From contig DWYZ01000173.1 in the NCBI GenBank assembly GCA_019118425.1, positions 1-41,110 of the forward strand: a DNA stretch of 41,110 nt, read 5' to 3'. Position numbers and translations under genes: made by a program. This document shows, piece after piece, positions 1-8,428 of this stretch. Every line of letters begins with the position of its first letter. The stretch's first letter is position 1. The notes below the pieces were generated by a model, which was not told the DNA's origin, did not search any database, and saw nothing but the letters and a program-made list of their open reading frames with translations. Origin of the DNA: Candidatus Blautia faecavium. Its GTDB lineage: Bacteria > Bacillota > Clostridia > Lachnospirales > Lachnospiraceae.

Positions 1-106
1 CCTGGGGAAAGGCGATTCCCTCTTCTACCACTTCGTTCCATATTTCGATCATTTGTCCAATGTCGTCTTTTTTATATTCACGGATTATGATGTGATTGCC
101 GTTCAA
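1..106 (-). CDS. GNAT-family N-acetyltransferase, 5' end only
   Basis: Only the first 35 codons are in the window; the gene runs off the left edge. Reading starts at a TTG codon (104-106) with an AGGAGGG ribosome binding site (114-120) seven bases upstream. No in-frame ATG is better placed. The visible protein begins MNGNHIIIREYKKDDIGQM and continues IEIWNEVVEEGIAFPQ, which resembles the first strand and helix of GNAT acetyltransferases of the phosphinothricin/amino-acid acetyltransferase type. The acetyl-CoA binding motif lies outside the window, so the substrate cannot be judged. The family call rests on a short stretch. Confidence 0.6.
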   Translation of the reverse strand, partial: MNGNHIIIREYKKDDIGQMIEIWNEVVEEGIAFPQ

Positions 107-221
107 GTTTTTTCCCTCCTAGTTGTGATCCTGTAAAATAAAGCAATCAATTTATATTAACATATATTGCTGCAAAAAAATATAGGCAGTGTCCAAACTG
201 AGAGCCTGAGCACCATAAAAA

Positions 222-307
222 GTTACTGGTCACACGGTGAACAGTAACTGGTAATTTGGCATTTAAAGTTCGCTTCATTTTAGCCAAATTACCTGTTGAA
301 TCATGCT
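222..307 (+). repeat. 86-bp two-hairpin repeat, copy A
   Basis: This segment matches 22620-22705 in reverse complement at about 76 of 86 positions, without gaps. It can form two hairpins. The first has arms GTTACTG and CAGTAAC around an inner TCAC/GTGA pair. The second has arms GGTAATTTGGC and GCCAAATTACC. In the other copy the second stem reads GGCAATTTG and CAAATTGCC, so a T-A pair became C-G on both sides. It lies in the 390-bp gap before the sigma factor operon. It could be a REP/MITE-like element or a structured RNA. Confidence 0.8.
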
Positions 308-497
308 TTTGACCAGCAGTGTAAAGATTTCTACGATACAGCCGTGACCAAAGAAATAGATCTGTGTTAAAAGTTATATTAGTATAATGCGAAAAAATTT
401 AGTTTGACCGCACATTTCACCGGCATAAATCGTTATATAATATGAACACAAAAAAAGCGCTTATTCTGTGTATTTTGGGAAGAAGGGAGGAAACCGT

Positions 498-938
498 ATG
501 TCTGTGGATCTGGAGGAACATTATGACAAAATTTACCGGTACTGCTATATGCGTCTGCAGCATCCGCAGGCTGCGGAAGACGCGGCACAGGAGACTTTCC
601 TTCGTTTTCTGGAAAACTATTCTTACCGGGAGATGGGGAAAAAGCTGGCATATTTGTATACCATAGCCAGGAATCTTTGTATAGATCAATATAGAAAAAA
701 GCCGGAATATCCCTTAAAGGAGGATGGCAGGGACGGGGAGGAGGAGCGTGTTTTGGAGACTCTTGCCCTTAGACAGGCTCTTCTAAAGCTGGAAGAAGAG
801 GAGAGGGAGCTGATTTTTTTAAGATATGTAAATGAAGTGGCGGTAAATGATATCGGGAAGATTTTCGGAATTTCCAGGTTTTCCGTGCGCAGAAGGATAT
901 TGGGGATCTTAAAGAAGCTGCGGGAATTTATGGAGTGA
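498..938 (+). CDS. ECF-type RNA polymerase sigma factor
   Basis: A 146-residue sigma-70 family protein of the extracytoplasmic-function size class. The N-terminal part (about residues 5-60, with LEEHYDKIYRYCYMRL and AAEDAAQETFLRFLE) matches region 2, which binds the -10 element and core polymerase. The C-terminal part (about residues 90-145, with LLKLEEEERELIFLRYVNE and an HTH near ISRFSVRRR) matches region 4. The ATG at 498 is preferred over the in-frame one at 468 because GGGAGG lies 5-10 bases before it. The stop overlaps the possible GTG start of the next gene, so the four genes to 3571 appear to be one operon. It probably directs transcription of its own operon, but no clear ECF promoter was seen. 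Confidence 0.85.
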   Translation: MSVDLEEHYDKIYRYCYMRLQHPQAAEDAAQETFLRFLENYSYREMGKKLAYLYTIARNLCIDQYRKKPEYPLKEDGRDGEEERVLETLALRQALLKLEEEERELIFLRYVNEVAVNDIGKIFGISRFSVRRRILGILKKLREFME

Positions 939-946
939 TTGGGGGA

Positions 947-1666
947 ATGAATGTGAAGAAAAAAATAAAAGAAGAATTAAAAAGTATTTACGAAGCACCC
1001 AAACCCACAGGGAAGGAAGAGTTTCTGGCATCTCTGGAACAGCCCCAGACTACCTTAGGGGAGTTTTTGCTCCTGCAATGCAGATATATGCGTAAATGGA
1101 ATTTTATTTTAGCAGCGGCCATCTTCTTTTTTGCTGTATGGATGACGGAAAAAATGGACAGGGAGAGCCTTTGGAGCGTGTCGGCGGCAGTGCCGTTTCT
1201 GGCCATGTCTATGGTGACGGAGGGAGGACGTTCCTTAAGGTACGGGATGGATGAGCTGGAAATGGCAGCGCGGTTTTCTCTTAAAACCATTGTAACGGCA
1301 AAGATCGGGATATTGGGAATCAGCAACCTGCTTCTTTTAGGGGCAGTTTTTCCTCTGGCGTGTCTGAAAAAAGAAAATGTATTTTTATATACCGGGGTCT
1401 ATATCCTTATTCCCTATTTGCTCTCCGCCTTTTTAAACCTGTTTATCCTGCGCAGGAGTAAAAGAGAAGAAAGCTTTTATCTGTGTATTGGAATAACCGT
1501 TGTGTTAAGCGGGGTTTTTGTGATCTTTCAGGCTTTGCAGGTTTCTGTAGAAATCCTGGCGGAACAGGGAAAGTGGATCGTGCTCATGGGAATTTTTGCC
1601 TGGTTCGCGGGAAGGGAACTTTGGAAAATAGTGAATCAATCGGAGGAATATAAATGGAGCTTATAA
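947..1666 (+). CDS. six-helix membrane protein of the sigma-ABC operon, possible anti-sigma factor
   Basis: About 239 residues, no recognised enzyme motif. A charged, presumably cytoplasmic N-terminus of about 45 residues is followed by about six hydrophobic segments, the first around WNFILAAAIFFFAVW and the last around WIVLMGIFAWFAG. It lies between an ECF sigma factor and an ABC transporter, overlapping the ATPase gene by 13 bp. By position it could be the membrane anti-sigma factor or an extra transporter subunit; neither is shown by a motif. The start is uncertain: GTG 935, ATG 947 and GTG 953 are in frame. GTG 953 has the best spacing from GGGGG at 941-945, and ATG 947 is the conventional choice. 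Confidence 0.6.
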   Translation: MNVKKKIKEELKSIYEAPKPTGKEEFLASLEQPQTTLGEFLLLQCRYMRKWNFILAAAIFFFAVWMTEKMDRESLWSVSAAVPFLAMSMVTEGGRSLRYGMDELEMAARFSLKTIVTAKIGILGISNLLLLGAVFPLACLKKENVFLYTGVYILIPYLLSAFLNLFILRRSKREESFYLCIGITVVLSGVFVIFQALQVSVEILAEQGKWIVLMGIFAWFAGRELWKIVNQSEEYKWSL

Positions 1667-2373
1667 TTGACAGACTGACGAAACAGTATAAAAACAAAAT
1701 AGCAGTGGACCGGTTTTCCATGAAGCTTACTCCCGGGGTCTATGGACTCTTAGGGGCGAACGGGGCAGGGAAGACTACCTTGATGAGGATGCTGTGCGGT
1801 ATTTTAAAACCCACAGGAGGAACCGTGACCTTTGACGGAATGGATGTCTCCACAGAAGAATACAGAAGGATACTTGGGTATCTGCCTCAGGATTTCGGGT
1901 ATTATCCGAACTTTACCGGAAAAGATTTCGTTATGTACATGGCGATCCTTAAAGGAATGGATAAAAAGCAGGCGAAAAAAAGAAGCGAGGAACTGCTGCA
2001 TATCGTGGGCCTTGGGGAAATGAAGGATAAAAAAATAAAAACTTATTCCGGCGGTATGAAGCAGCGCCTTGGGATCGCCCAGGCTCTTTTAAACCGTCCG
2101 AAGCTTATTGTGCTGGATGAGCCTACGGCCGGGCTGGACCCGAAAGAAAGAGTGCGTTTCAGGGATCTGATCGCATCGCTTGGGGAAAAAAATATTGTGA
2201 TCCTTTCTACCCATATTGTTTCAGATGTGGAGCAGATCGCGGACAAGATCCTGCTCATGAAGGACGGACAGTTGATCTTTTGCGGCAAGAAGGAAGAGAT
2301 CCATGAAGGCTTAGAGGAATTCTATCTGGAACAGTTCCAGGAAGACGCAGAAAGGGGAGGAAGACATGAATAA
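1654..2373 (+). CDS. ABC transporter ATP-binding protein (exporter type)
   Basis: A 239-residue nucleotide-binding subunit. The Walker A motif GANGAGKTT lies near residue 35, the signature YSGGMKQRL near residue 130, Walker B with LIVLDEP near residue 150, and a switch histidine in LSTHIVSD. The ATG at 1654 follows GGAGG (1642-1646) and overlaps the preceding gene. The next gene, a permease, starts within its last codons, so the two subunits are translationally coupled. The sequence belongs to the drug/peptide exporter group (CcmA/BcrA-like). Control by the upstream sigma factor suggests a role in envelope stress or defence against antimicrobial peptides. The cargo is unknown. Confidence 0.92.
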   Translation: MELIIDRLTKQYKNKIAVDRFSMKLTPGVYGLLGANGAGKTTLMRMLCGILKPTGGTVTFDGMDVSTEEYRRILGYLPQDFGYYPNFTGKDFVMYMAILKGMDKKQAKKRSEELLHIVGLGEMKDKKIKTYSGGMKQRLGIAQALLNRPKLIVLDEPTAGLDPKERVRFRDLIASLGEKNIVILSTHIVSDVEQIADKILLMKDGQLIFCGKKEEIHEGLEEFYLEQFQEDAERGGRHE

Positions 2374-3571
2374 TTTCTGGTTAATGGTGACGTTTGAATA
2401 TAAAAAGCTGATGAAAAGAAAAATTACGTGGATCACTTTGGCGCTTCTTTTGGGTCTGATGGTGTTTTCGGCATGTACGCCCATTATAGGAGATTATTTC
2501 ATAAATGGAGAACGGGTGGATTCCAATTATAATATGCTGAAAACAGACATTGCCTATGCAAAAGAAATCTCCGGAAGGAAGATAGATGACGGCCTTTTAA
2601 GAGAAGCCGGGGAAGCTTATGCAAAGGTGCCTGATGTACCCTTATACATTGCCACAGAGGAGTACCAGGCATATGCAAGACCTTACAGTGAAATTTTTAA
2701 CTGGGTGAGAAGGGCAAGGCTTACTACCGGGACAGAAACCGTAAAAGACCTGCAGGATGTAACAGAAGACAGGCTTTACAAAGAAAGAGAAGAGGCAATG
2801 TTAAGACTATGGGAGGCAGATGGATTTTCTAAGGAGGAGATAAACTATTTAAAAGCCCAGGATGATAAGGTGGAAAAACCCATGGTATTTGCTTATAACG
2901 AAACCTATGACCAGGTTTCCAGCCTGATGTATACTTTGGGTATTATGCAGACTCTTTTGATCGCTGTTTGTATACCGGGAATATTCTCCGAAGAGCATGT
3001 AAAAAAGACCAGCCCATTGCTTTTAACTACAGCATATGGAAAAAGAAAGCTGTATCTGGCAAAGTTATTTACCGCAGTAACCTTTTCTCTGGGGACGAAT
3101 TTGCTCTTATGCGCTGCCATTATTCTGCCCAATTTGCTTATTTTCGGAGGAGAAGGGTTTTCGTCTCAGATACAGACATTAAATCCCCTTTTGCCATGGG
3201 ATCTTACGGCGGGTCAGGCAGTATTGATCCTCATAGGGATCACCCTGGCATCTTCTCTGCTTTTCTGCGGACTGGCCTGTGTCCTGGGAGAGAAATTTAG
3301 AAGCAGCATACCTGCCATGTCAGTGCTGGTAGGAATTCTTCTTGCCGGGATTCTGTTTAATATTCCGGATGAATATCCCCTTGCCGCGCAGATATGGGAC
3401 TGTCTTCCTGTTAATATGGCAGCCATATGGGGCGCTTTCAGTGAAAATCTGATTTCTCTTTTTGGCAGGTATTTTACTTCATGGCAGATAGTTCCGGTGA
3501 TTTATGTGTTCCTGGCTGTTCTGCTGGGAATCCTTGGAGGGAGGGTGTATACAAAGACAAATAAGAATTAA
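2366..3571 (+). CDS. ABC-2 type transporter permease
   Basis: A 401-residue membrane subunit. One helix (about residues 20-42, WITLALLLGLMVFSACTPI) is followed by a hydrophilic domain of about 130 residues, probably extracytoplasmic and containing many acidic and basic residues. A cluster of about five further helices lies between residues 180 and 395. This layout is typical of ABC-2 permeases of bacitracin/lantibiotic-type exporters. The gene starts 8 bp inside the ATPase gene with AGGAAG before the ATG, and is the last of the sigma factor operon. A hairpin follows the stop codon. No substrate can be inferred. Confidence 0.85.
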   Translation: MNNFWLMVTFEYKKLMKRKITWITLALLLGLMVFSACTPIIGDYFINGERVDSNYNMLKTDIAYAKEISGRKIDDGLLREAGEAYAKVPDVPLYIATEEYQAYARPYSEIFNWVRRARLTTGTETVKDLQDVTEDRLYKEREEAMLRLWEADGFSKEEINYLKAQDDKVEKPMVFAYNETYDQVSSLMYTLGIMQTLLIAVCIPGIFSEEHVKKTSPLLLTTAYGKRKLYLAKLFTAVTFSLGTNLLLCAAIILPNLLIFGGEGFSSQIQTLNPLLPWDLTAGQAVLILIGITLASSLLFCGLACVLGEKFRSSIPAMSVLVGILLAGILFNIPDEYPLAAQIWDCLPVNMAAIWGAFSENLISLFGRYFTSWQIVPVIYVFLAVLLGILGGRVYTKTNKN

Positions 3572-3577
3572 TGTTTG

Positions 3578-3600
3578 CAGCCCGACAGAGTATCGGGCTG
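3578..3600 (+). terminator. hairpin after the sigma-ABC operon
   Basis: The arms CAGCCCGA and TCGGGCTG form an 8-bp perfect stem with a 7-base loop, six bases after the permease stop. The following bases are not strongly T-rich, so termination may be weak. The LysR gene arrives from the other side, and this hairpin could serve both. Confidence 0.5.
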
Positions 3601-3649
3601 TTAGGGGCAAGCAGTGAAGCGCGCTTTTTATGCAGCAGGCCCTTTAAGT

Positions 3650-4558
3650 TCAGCGGAGGATTTTTCCGTCTTTAATGGCGTTCATCCATTTCAGCACATG
3701 TTTCTGGAAGAGAAGGATATCCGGGCTGATGTCGTGATCTTTTCTTGTGAGCATGTAAGTGGACCAGCGGTAGCAGCCGTCTGAAAAGGGGATTAAAACC
3801 ATGCTGTCATCCCCCATATCGTCAAAGACAAAATCTACCACAACGGATATACCCCGGTTTTTCTTTACCATTTTATGACACAGGCTGAAACCGCTTGTCT
3901 CGAAGACGATGTTTGGAGTGAATCCTGCTTCCTGACAGCGTTTTATAATGAGATGGTGGATATAAAATTCGCTGCTTTCCAGGTAAAGGGGTTCGTCTTT
4001 TAAATCCTGGATAGTCACAGAAGTACGTGTGCTTAAAGGATGCTGCTTGTTTACAAGAAGTTTTATTTCGAAGCTTTCCAGTAAAGTGGCATGAACATCG
4101 GAAAAGTCAGAAGGGCCAATGGTAAAAGCGACATTGCCCTCGTTTTTGCCAAAAAGGCGCTCTACCTGTTTGTCCGGGTATTCTCTGTAATGAAGGGTGA
4201 TTTCCGGGTGTTCCTTTTTAAAAGCAGAGATACATTCCGGAGTTACCAGGCGCAGGATGCCGTAAGCAGAAAGAAGATCGATTTCTCTGTTCTGGCGCTG
4301 ATTGATCTTCTGGATGTCTTTGTAAATGTCGTAGTAGGAATTCAGAATCTGCGGCAGATGTTCATAGAGGTATTTTCCGGTTTCCGTGAGTGTGATGCCG
4401 GAAGTAGTCCGGTTCAGCAGCTTTGTTTGGAACTCAAATTCCAGGTTTTTTATGGTTTTGCTTAATCCCTGGGGCGTGATGTAAAGATGCCGCGCCGCTT
4501 TTGTAATGCTGTGTTCCTGACAGGTTACATAGAAACATTCCAGATCTTTTATCGTCAT
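3650..4558 (-). CDS. LysR-family transcriptional regulator
   Basis: A 302-residue LysR-type protein. The winged HTH occupies about residues 1-60 (MTIKDLECFYVTCQEHSITK, then AARHLYITPQGLSKTIKNLE). A periplasmic-binding-like effector domain covers about residues 90-290. The ATG at 4558 follows GAGGG at a suitable distance. It is divergent from the ABC importer cluster beginning at 5050, the usual arrangement for a LysR protein controlling its neighbour, so it is the likely regulator of the transporter-phosphodiesterase operon. The co-inducer is unknown. Confidence 0.9.
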   Translation of the reverse strand: MTIKDLECFYVTCQEHSITKAARHLYITPQGLSKTIKNLEFEFQTKLLNRTTSGITLTETGKYLYEHLPQILNSYYDIYKDIQKINQRQNREIDLLSAYGILRLVTPECISAFKKEHPEITLHYREYPDKQVERLFGKNEGNVAFTIGPSDFSDVHATLLESFEIKLLVNKQHPLSTRTSVTIQDLKDEPLYLESSEFYIHHLIIKRCQEAGFTPNIVFETSGFSLCHKMVKKNRGISVVVDFVFDDMGDDSMVLIPFSDGCYRWSTYMLTRKDHDISPDILLFQKHVLKWMNAIKDGKILR

Positions 4559-4587
4559 AAGGATCCCTCTTTTGAAAAAAATAGTTG

Positions 4588-4723
4588 GCGGGCATCAGCC
4601 ATTTATTCCCGCGAGCAACGAGCCAAACGGACAGGCTTGCGTGTCCATTTGGCGACTGCCGCGAGGGTCAAATACCCCGTGGCTTGCTGCGGGGTGTTTG
4701 ACTGATGGGCAATGCCCGGGAAG
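4588..4723. repeat. REP-like palindromic element with two hairpins
   Basis: Two consecutive strong hairpins lie between the divergent LysR and importer genes. The first (4622-4653) pairs GCCAAA-C-GGACA with TGTCC-A-TTTGGC. The second (4667-4702) pairs GTCAAA-T-ACCCCG with CGGGGT-G-TTTGAC. Flanking pieces (GGGCATCAG near 4590, GCAATGCCC near 4710) are also partly complementary. The design, two G+C-rich stems with one mismatch at the same relative place, is that of a dispersed REP-type element. I believe similar elements are common in Lachnospiraceae but could not check. No second copy was seen in the window. Confidence 0.65.
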
Positions 4724-4749
4724 TGTGGTACGTTAATATCGAATTCACT

Positions 4750-4765
4750 TATTATTTAAATAATA
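4750..4765. promoter_or_regulatory. 16-bp perfect A+T palindrome
   Basis: TATTATTTAAATAATA is perfectly self-complementary. It lies in the LysR/importer intergenic region, just before a terminator hairpin and about 285 bp from the importer start. It could be a protein binding site, but A+T-rich palindromes of this size also arise by chance. Confidence 0.3.
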
Positions 4766-4767
4766 CC

Positions 4768-4809
4768 AAAAAAGGAGAACGTTGTCACCCGCGGCGTTCT
4801 CCTTTTTTT
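4768..4809 (+). terminator. intrinsic terminator between divergent genes
   Basis: The arms AAAAAAGGAGAACG and CGTTCTCCTTTTTTT form a 14-bp stem ending in a T run. It lies between two divergent genes, so it ends neither of them. It would stop a transcript coming from the LysR side, or an unrecognised short RNA starting in the REP-like element. About 240 bp remain to the importer start codon; they are A+T-rich and must hold its promoter, which I could not place with confidence. Confidence 0.8.
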
Positions 4810-5049
4810 AGTTGGTTTTATGACATAAGGATATTAGTAATGAGGTGGTATTTGTTAAAAAAACGTTGAAATAAAGTACAGAATATTTTACATATTGCAT
4901 ATTTACGCCAGAAAACTTTACCAAACTTTCATTTGAATTTTTCGAAAATACGATAGTTATAGGAATAAAAATTCTTTACAGTATCTTTTGTGATGAAAAA
5001 TAAGACAACAAAGAGTGCCATGTAAAATAGGCAGCTAAAGGAGGACAAA

Positions 5050-6393
5050 ATGAAGAAACGTTTAGCAAAAGTAACTGGCGTAGTTTTGGCAGCAGGGATC
5101 ATGGTATTGTCCCAAAGCGGAGCGTTTGCGACTACGGTTATGGCAGAAGACACAACAGAAGCAGCGGGAGGATATACGGGAGATCCTATTACCATTAACT
5201 TCTGGCACACACGTGGCTCAGGCTCTAATTATGAGGTGATCCAGCATGAAGTGGAAACCTTTAACGAGACGATCGGAAAAGAAAAAGGGATCACAGTAGA
5301 AGAGACTTACATTGGCGACTACAACCAGATGCTTTCCCAGACACAACTGGCCATTCAATCCGGCGATTCTCCTCAGGTGGTTGTTTCCGGAAATACCTTT
5401 GTAAATTATCTGCTGGAGGACGGCGTTCTCGCAGATATGGCACCGCTGGCAGAAGAGACAGGATGGGACCGTAATAATCTTCTTGATCCTTTTCAGGAAA
5501 TAAACGGAAATACAGACGGCACTCTTTATACGATTCCTTATATCCGTTCCACGCCGCTGTTTTACTATAATAAGACAATGGCAGACGCAAAAGGACTGAC
5601 AGAGCCCACAACAATACAGGAAATGGAAGAATTCTGTAAAGCTTTGTATGAGGAGGATTCTGTAGCTGGCCTTTGCATTGGAAATGACTTCGGTTATCTG
5701 CAGGCATGCCATCTCTATCAGCTTGGTTCTGCCTTTGTATCAGAAGATGGAACTTCCTGTCCGGCTTTAGAAGATGGGACAATGCTCCAGGTACTCAGTG
5801 ACTGGAGACGCTGGGTAGATGAAGGATGGTGCGAGCCTTTTGACGCTACAGATGCAGGTACCGTTATGACCGAAGAGTTTACGCAGCAGAAATTGGCATG
5901 TATGATCACCAGCTCCGGATCCCTGTCTCAGCTGATGGAAAATGCACAGAACGCAGGATTTGAATTAGGCGCGTGCCAGTATCCTACCTATGATGAAAAC
6001 AATCGTACAGCTATGATAGGCGGAGGAAATGTCTGCATTATATCTGAAGGAAACAGCGAGGATCAGATCATGGCTTCCTGGGAATTCGTACAGTTCTTAA
6101 TGAGCGATGAAGAAGTTACCTACAATACAGAAATGACAGGCTACGTACCAGTAACGAAATCTGTTGCCACCTATGCAGGAATGGAAGATTTCTGGAATGA
6201 AAATCCGCTGTATAAGGTAGCTTATGATCAGGTACAGACCGGACACTGCCAGGAACAGCCCTACAGTCCGCATCTTCAGGATCTGACACAGGCATGCTGG
6301 GATGCAGTTTCACTTCTGATTGCTGACCAGAGCATTGACGCGGAACAGGCTGTGGAACAGATTCAGACACAGAGCGAAAGCTTCTTTAGCTGA
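5050..6393 (+). CDS. ABC importer solute-binding protein (family 1)
   Basis: A 447-residue extracellular binding protein of the CUT1 sugar/glycerol-phosphate type. A signal peptide occupies about residues 1-27 (MKKRLAKVTGVVLAAGIMVL, then SQSGAFA). The mature part starts a typical fold with PITINFWHTRG near residue 45. The first cysteine comes far into the mature chain, so there is no lipobox. Most Gram-positive binding proteins are lipid-anchored, so this is odd. The ATG follows AAAGGAGG at 5037-5044. It is the first gene of the importer operon (SBP, ATPase, permease, permease). The ligand is not evident; the downstream phosphodiesterase and phosphatase suggest a phosphorylated compound. Confidence 0.88.
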   Translation: MKKRLAKVTGVVLAAGIMVLSQSGAFATTVMAEDTTEAAGGYTGDPITINFWHTRGSGSNYEVIQHEVETFNETIGKEKGITVEETYIGDYNQMLSQTQLAIQSGDSPQVVVSGNTFVNYLLEDGVLADMAPLAEETGWDRNNLLDPFQEINGNTDGTLYTIPYIRSTPLFYYNKTMADAKGLTEPTTIQEMEEFCKALYEEDSVAGLCIGNDFGYLQACHLYQLGSAFVSEDGTSCPALEDGTMLQVLSDWRRWVDEGWCEPFDATDAGTVMTEEFTQQKLACMITSSGSLSQLMENAQNAGFELGACQYPTYDENNRTAMIGGGNVCIISEGNSEDQIMASWEFVQFLMSDEEVTYNTEMTGYVPVTKSVATYAGMEDFWNENPLYKVAYDQVQTGHCQEQPYSPHLQDLTQACWDAVSLLIADQSIDAEQAVEQIQTQSESFFS

Positions 6394-6419
6394 TGTTGGA
6401 AGTAAAGGGATTGTAGAAT

Positions 6420-7472
6420 ATGGCAGAAATAAAATTAAATCATGTAACAAAGATTTTTAACCGGGTTAAGGTCATTGACGGCCTTGACCTGGTTATTCCA
6501 GACGGAAAGTTCACTGTTCTTGTGGGACCTTCCGGGTGCGGCAAGACTACGGTGCTGCGCATGATAGCCGGGATTGGGCCGGCAAGCTCAGGACAGGTGC
6601 TCATGGATGGAAAGGATATCACAGATCTGGCTCCGGGTAAGAGGGATATTGCCATGGTATTTCAGAATTATGCCATTTACCCTACGATGACAGTGCGGGA
6701 TAATATTGAATTCGGCCTGAAGAATAGAAAAGTACCGAAAGAAGAACGTGAGAAGAGGATCTCTCAGGTGACGAAGATGGTGGGCTTATGGGAAATGCTT
6801 GACCGTAAGCCCTCTACCCTTTCAGGAGGACAGCGCCAGAGGATCGCTCTGGCAAGGGCCATGGTTAAAAATCCAAAGGTTTTCCTGATGGACGAGCCTC
6901 TTTCTAATCTGGACGCGAAACTGCGGAATTCCATGCGTTCCGAACTGATCGAAATGCATAAAAAACTTCAGGCGACCTTCGTATATGTTACCCATGACCA
7001 GGTGGAAGCGATGGCCATGGCAGATCGGATTGTTTTATTAAATAAAGGCAGGATCATGCAGCAAGGTTCCCCCAGAGAACTTTATAATGATCCGGAAAAT
7101 ACGTTTACCGCTCAATTTATGGGAACTCCGCCTATGAACATACTGAGATACGGAGATATACAGTTAGGCTTCCGCCCCGAAAGGGTGGTTCTTACCCGGG
7201 AAAAACCGGCAGTCTGTGCCTATGCGCGAAAGGCCAGAACCATAACCTGCGAGATGCTGGGAAGTGAAACTGTATATAAGGTAGAAGCAGATGGAAGAGA
7301 ACTTATGGTGAAGACCAGAGACTATGAGTTTGACGCAGGCGAGGAGTGCTGGCTGTCTGTACCGGAGAATCACTTGTTGTTCTTTGATGAAAAGGGAGAC
7401 CGTATCCGGCCGAAAAATTTGGAAGAAAACACAAAATATATTAGAAAGATCCGAGGTGAGAATCATGGCTGA
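6420..7472 (+). CDS. ABC importer ATPase, UgpC/MsmK type
   Basis: A 350-residue ATPase of the CUT1 importer group. Walker A is GPSGCGKTT near residue 38, the signature LSGGQRQR near 135, Walker B VFLMDEPLSNLD near 158, and the switch histidine VTHDQVEAM near 192. A C-terminal regulatory domain of about 110 residues (from about residue 240) is the TOBE-like extension of MalK/UgpC proteins. The gene begins 27 bp after the binding protein stop and overlaps the first permease by 8 bp. In this family the ATPase sits on the inner membrane face and drives both permeases. Confidence 0.9.
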   Translation: MAEIKLNHVTKIFNRVKVIDGLDLVIPDGKFTVLVGPSGCGKTTVLRMIAGIGPASSGQVLMDGKDITDLAPGKRDIAMVFQNYAIYPTMTVRDNIEFGLKNRKVPKEEREKRISQVTKMVGLWEMLDRKPSTLSGGQRQRIALARAMVKNPKVFLMDEPLSNLDAKLRNSMRSELIEMHKKLQATFVYVTHDQVEAMAMADRIVLLNKGRIMQQGSPRELYNDPENTFTAQFMGTPPMNILRYGDIQLGFRPERVVLTREKPAVCAYARKARTITCEMLGSETVYKVEADGRELMVKTRDYEFDAGEECWLSVPENHLLFFDEKGDRIRPKNLEENTKYIRKIRGENHG

Positions 7473-8391
7473 ATATGAACGGGAAGAATTTGCCCGTATG
7501 CCGCTGAAGAAAAAACTGGGAAACTGGGCTGTGTCATGGGCTATGATCCTGCCGGCTATGATTTTTCTTGTAATCTTTACCATTTATCCAATGTTTAATA
7601 TTATCCGCCTGAGCCTGTTTCGGGGAAATGCCCTGAATCCTGTTAAGGAATTTGTAGGACTGGATAATTATAAGGAAATCTTTTTTATAAAAACAGATTT
7701 TCTTACTGCGTTAAAAAACACAGGGTATTATACCATTGTGACCCTGGTAGTGCTGATTACAGCGGCACTTTTATTTGCCTTATGGATGCAGAAGGACAGA
7801 AAGATCAATAATGTGGCCCAGGTTATGTTTTTTACCCCTCATTTGGTGGCGACGATTTCCTGCGCCTTCATCTGGACCTGGCTTTATAATAAAAATGATT
7901 ACGGCTTATTTAACACAATACTGGAATTTTTCAATCTTCCGGCCCAAAACTGGCTGAGTGATTCTGATCTTGCCATGAACGGAATCATTGTAATGAATGT
8001 ATGGAAATCTATAGGATACTATGCATTGATCATACTTGCATCGTTAAAGACGATTCCGGCGGAGATCAACGAAGCGGCAATGCTGGACCAGGCCAGAGGC
8101 ACCAGGAAATTCTTTAAGATTACCCTGCCTATGCTGTCGCCCCAGTTATTCTTTATTTTGATCACCATTACTACCGGTACATTTAAAGTGTTTGATTCCA
8201 TACGGATCATGACAAATGGAGGGCCGGGAGATACCACAAAGGTAATCAGCATGTATATTTATGATTATGCTTTCCAGAGGAATAATACATTGGGAATTGC
8301 GTCCGCGGCGGGTGTAGTCCTTATGGGAATCCTGATGATAGTTACGATTATATACTTTGTCTTCCTGGAAAAGAGAGTTCATTATCAGTAA
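7465..8391 (+). CDS. ABC importer permease 1 (MalF/UgpA type)
   Basis: A 308-residue inner-membrane permease with about six helices, the first near WAMILPAMIFLVIFTIYPMF. The binding-protein-dependent permease loop (EAA motif) reads EINEAAMLDQARGTRKFFKI near residue 205 and continues TLPMLSP; it docks on the ATPase. The ATG at 7465 is chosen because GAGGTGAG precedes it by five bases. An upstream in-frame ATG at 7324 lies well inside the ATPase gene and lacks a ribosome site. It pairs with the second permease to form the channel. Confidence 0.9.
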   Translation: MAEYEREEFARMPLKKKLGNWAVSWAMILPAMIFLVIFTIYPMFNIIRLSLFRGNALNPVKEFVGLDNYKEIFFIKTDFLTALKNTGYYTIVTLVVLITAALLFALWMQKDRKINNVAQVMFFTPHLVATISCAFIWTWLYNKNDYGLFNTILEFFNLPAQNWLSDSDLAMNGIIVMNVWKSIGYYALIILASLKTIPAEINEAAMLDQARGTRKFFKITLPMLSPQLFFILITITTGTFKVFDSIRIMTNGGPGDTTKVISMYIYDYAFQRNNTLGIASAAGVVLMGILMIVTIIYFVFLEKRVHYQ

Positions 8392-8428
8392 GAGGCACAG
8401 ACAGAGAAAGGAAGTACAGGATAAGCAG

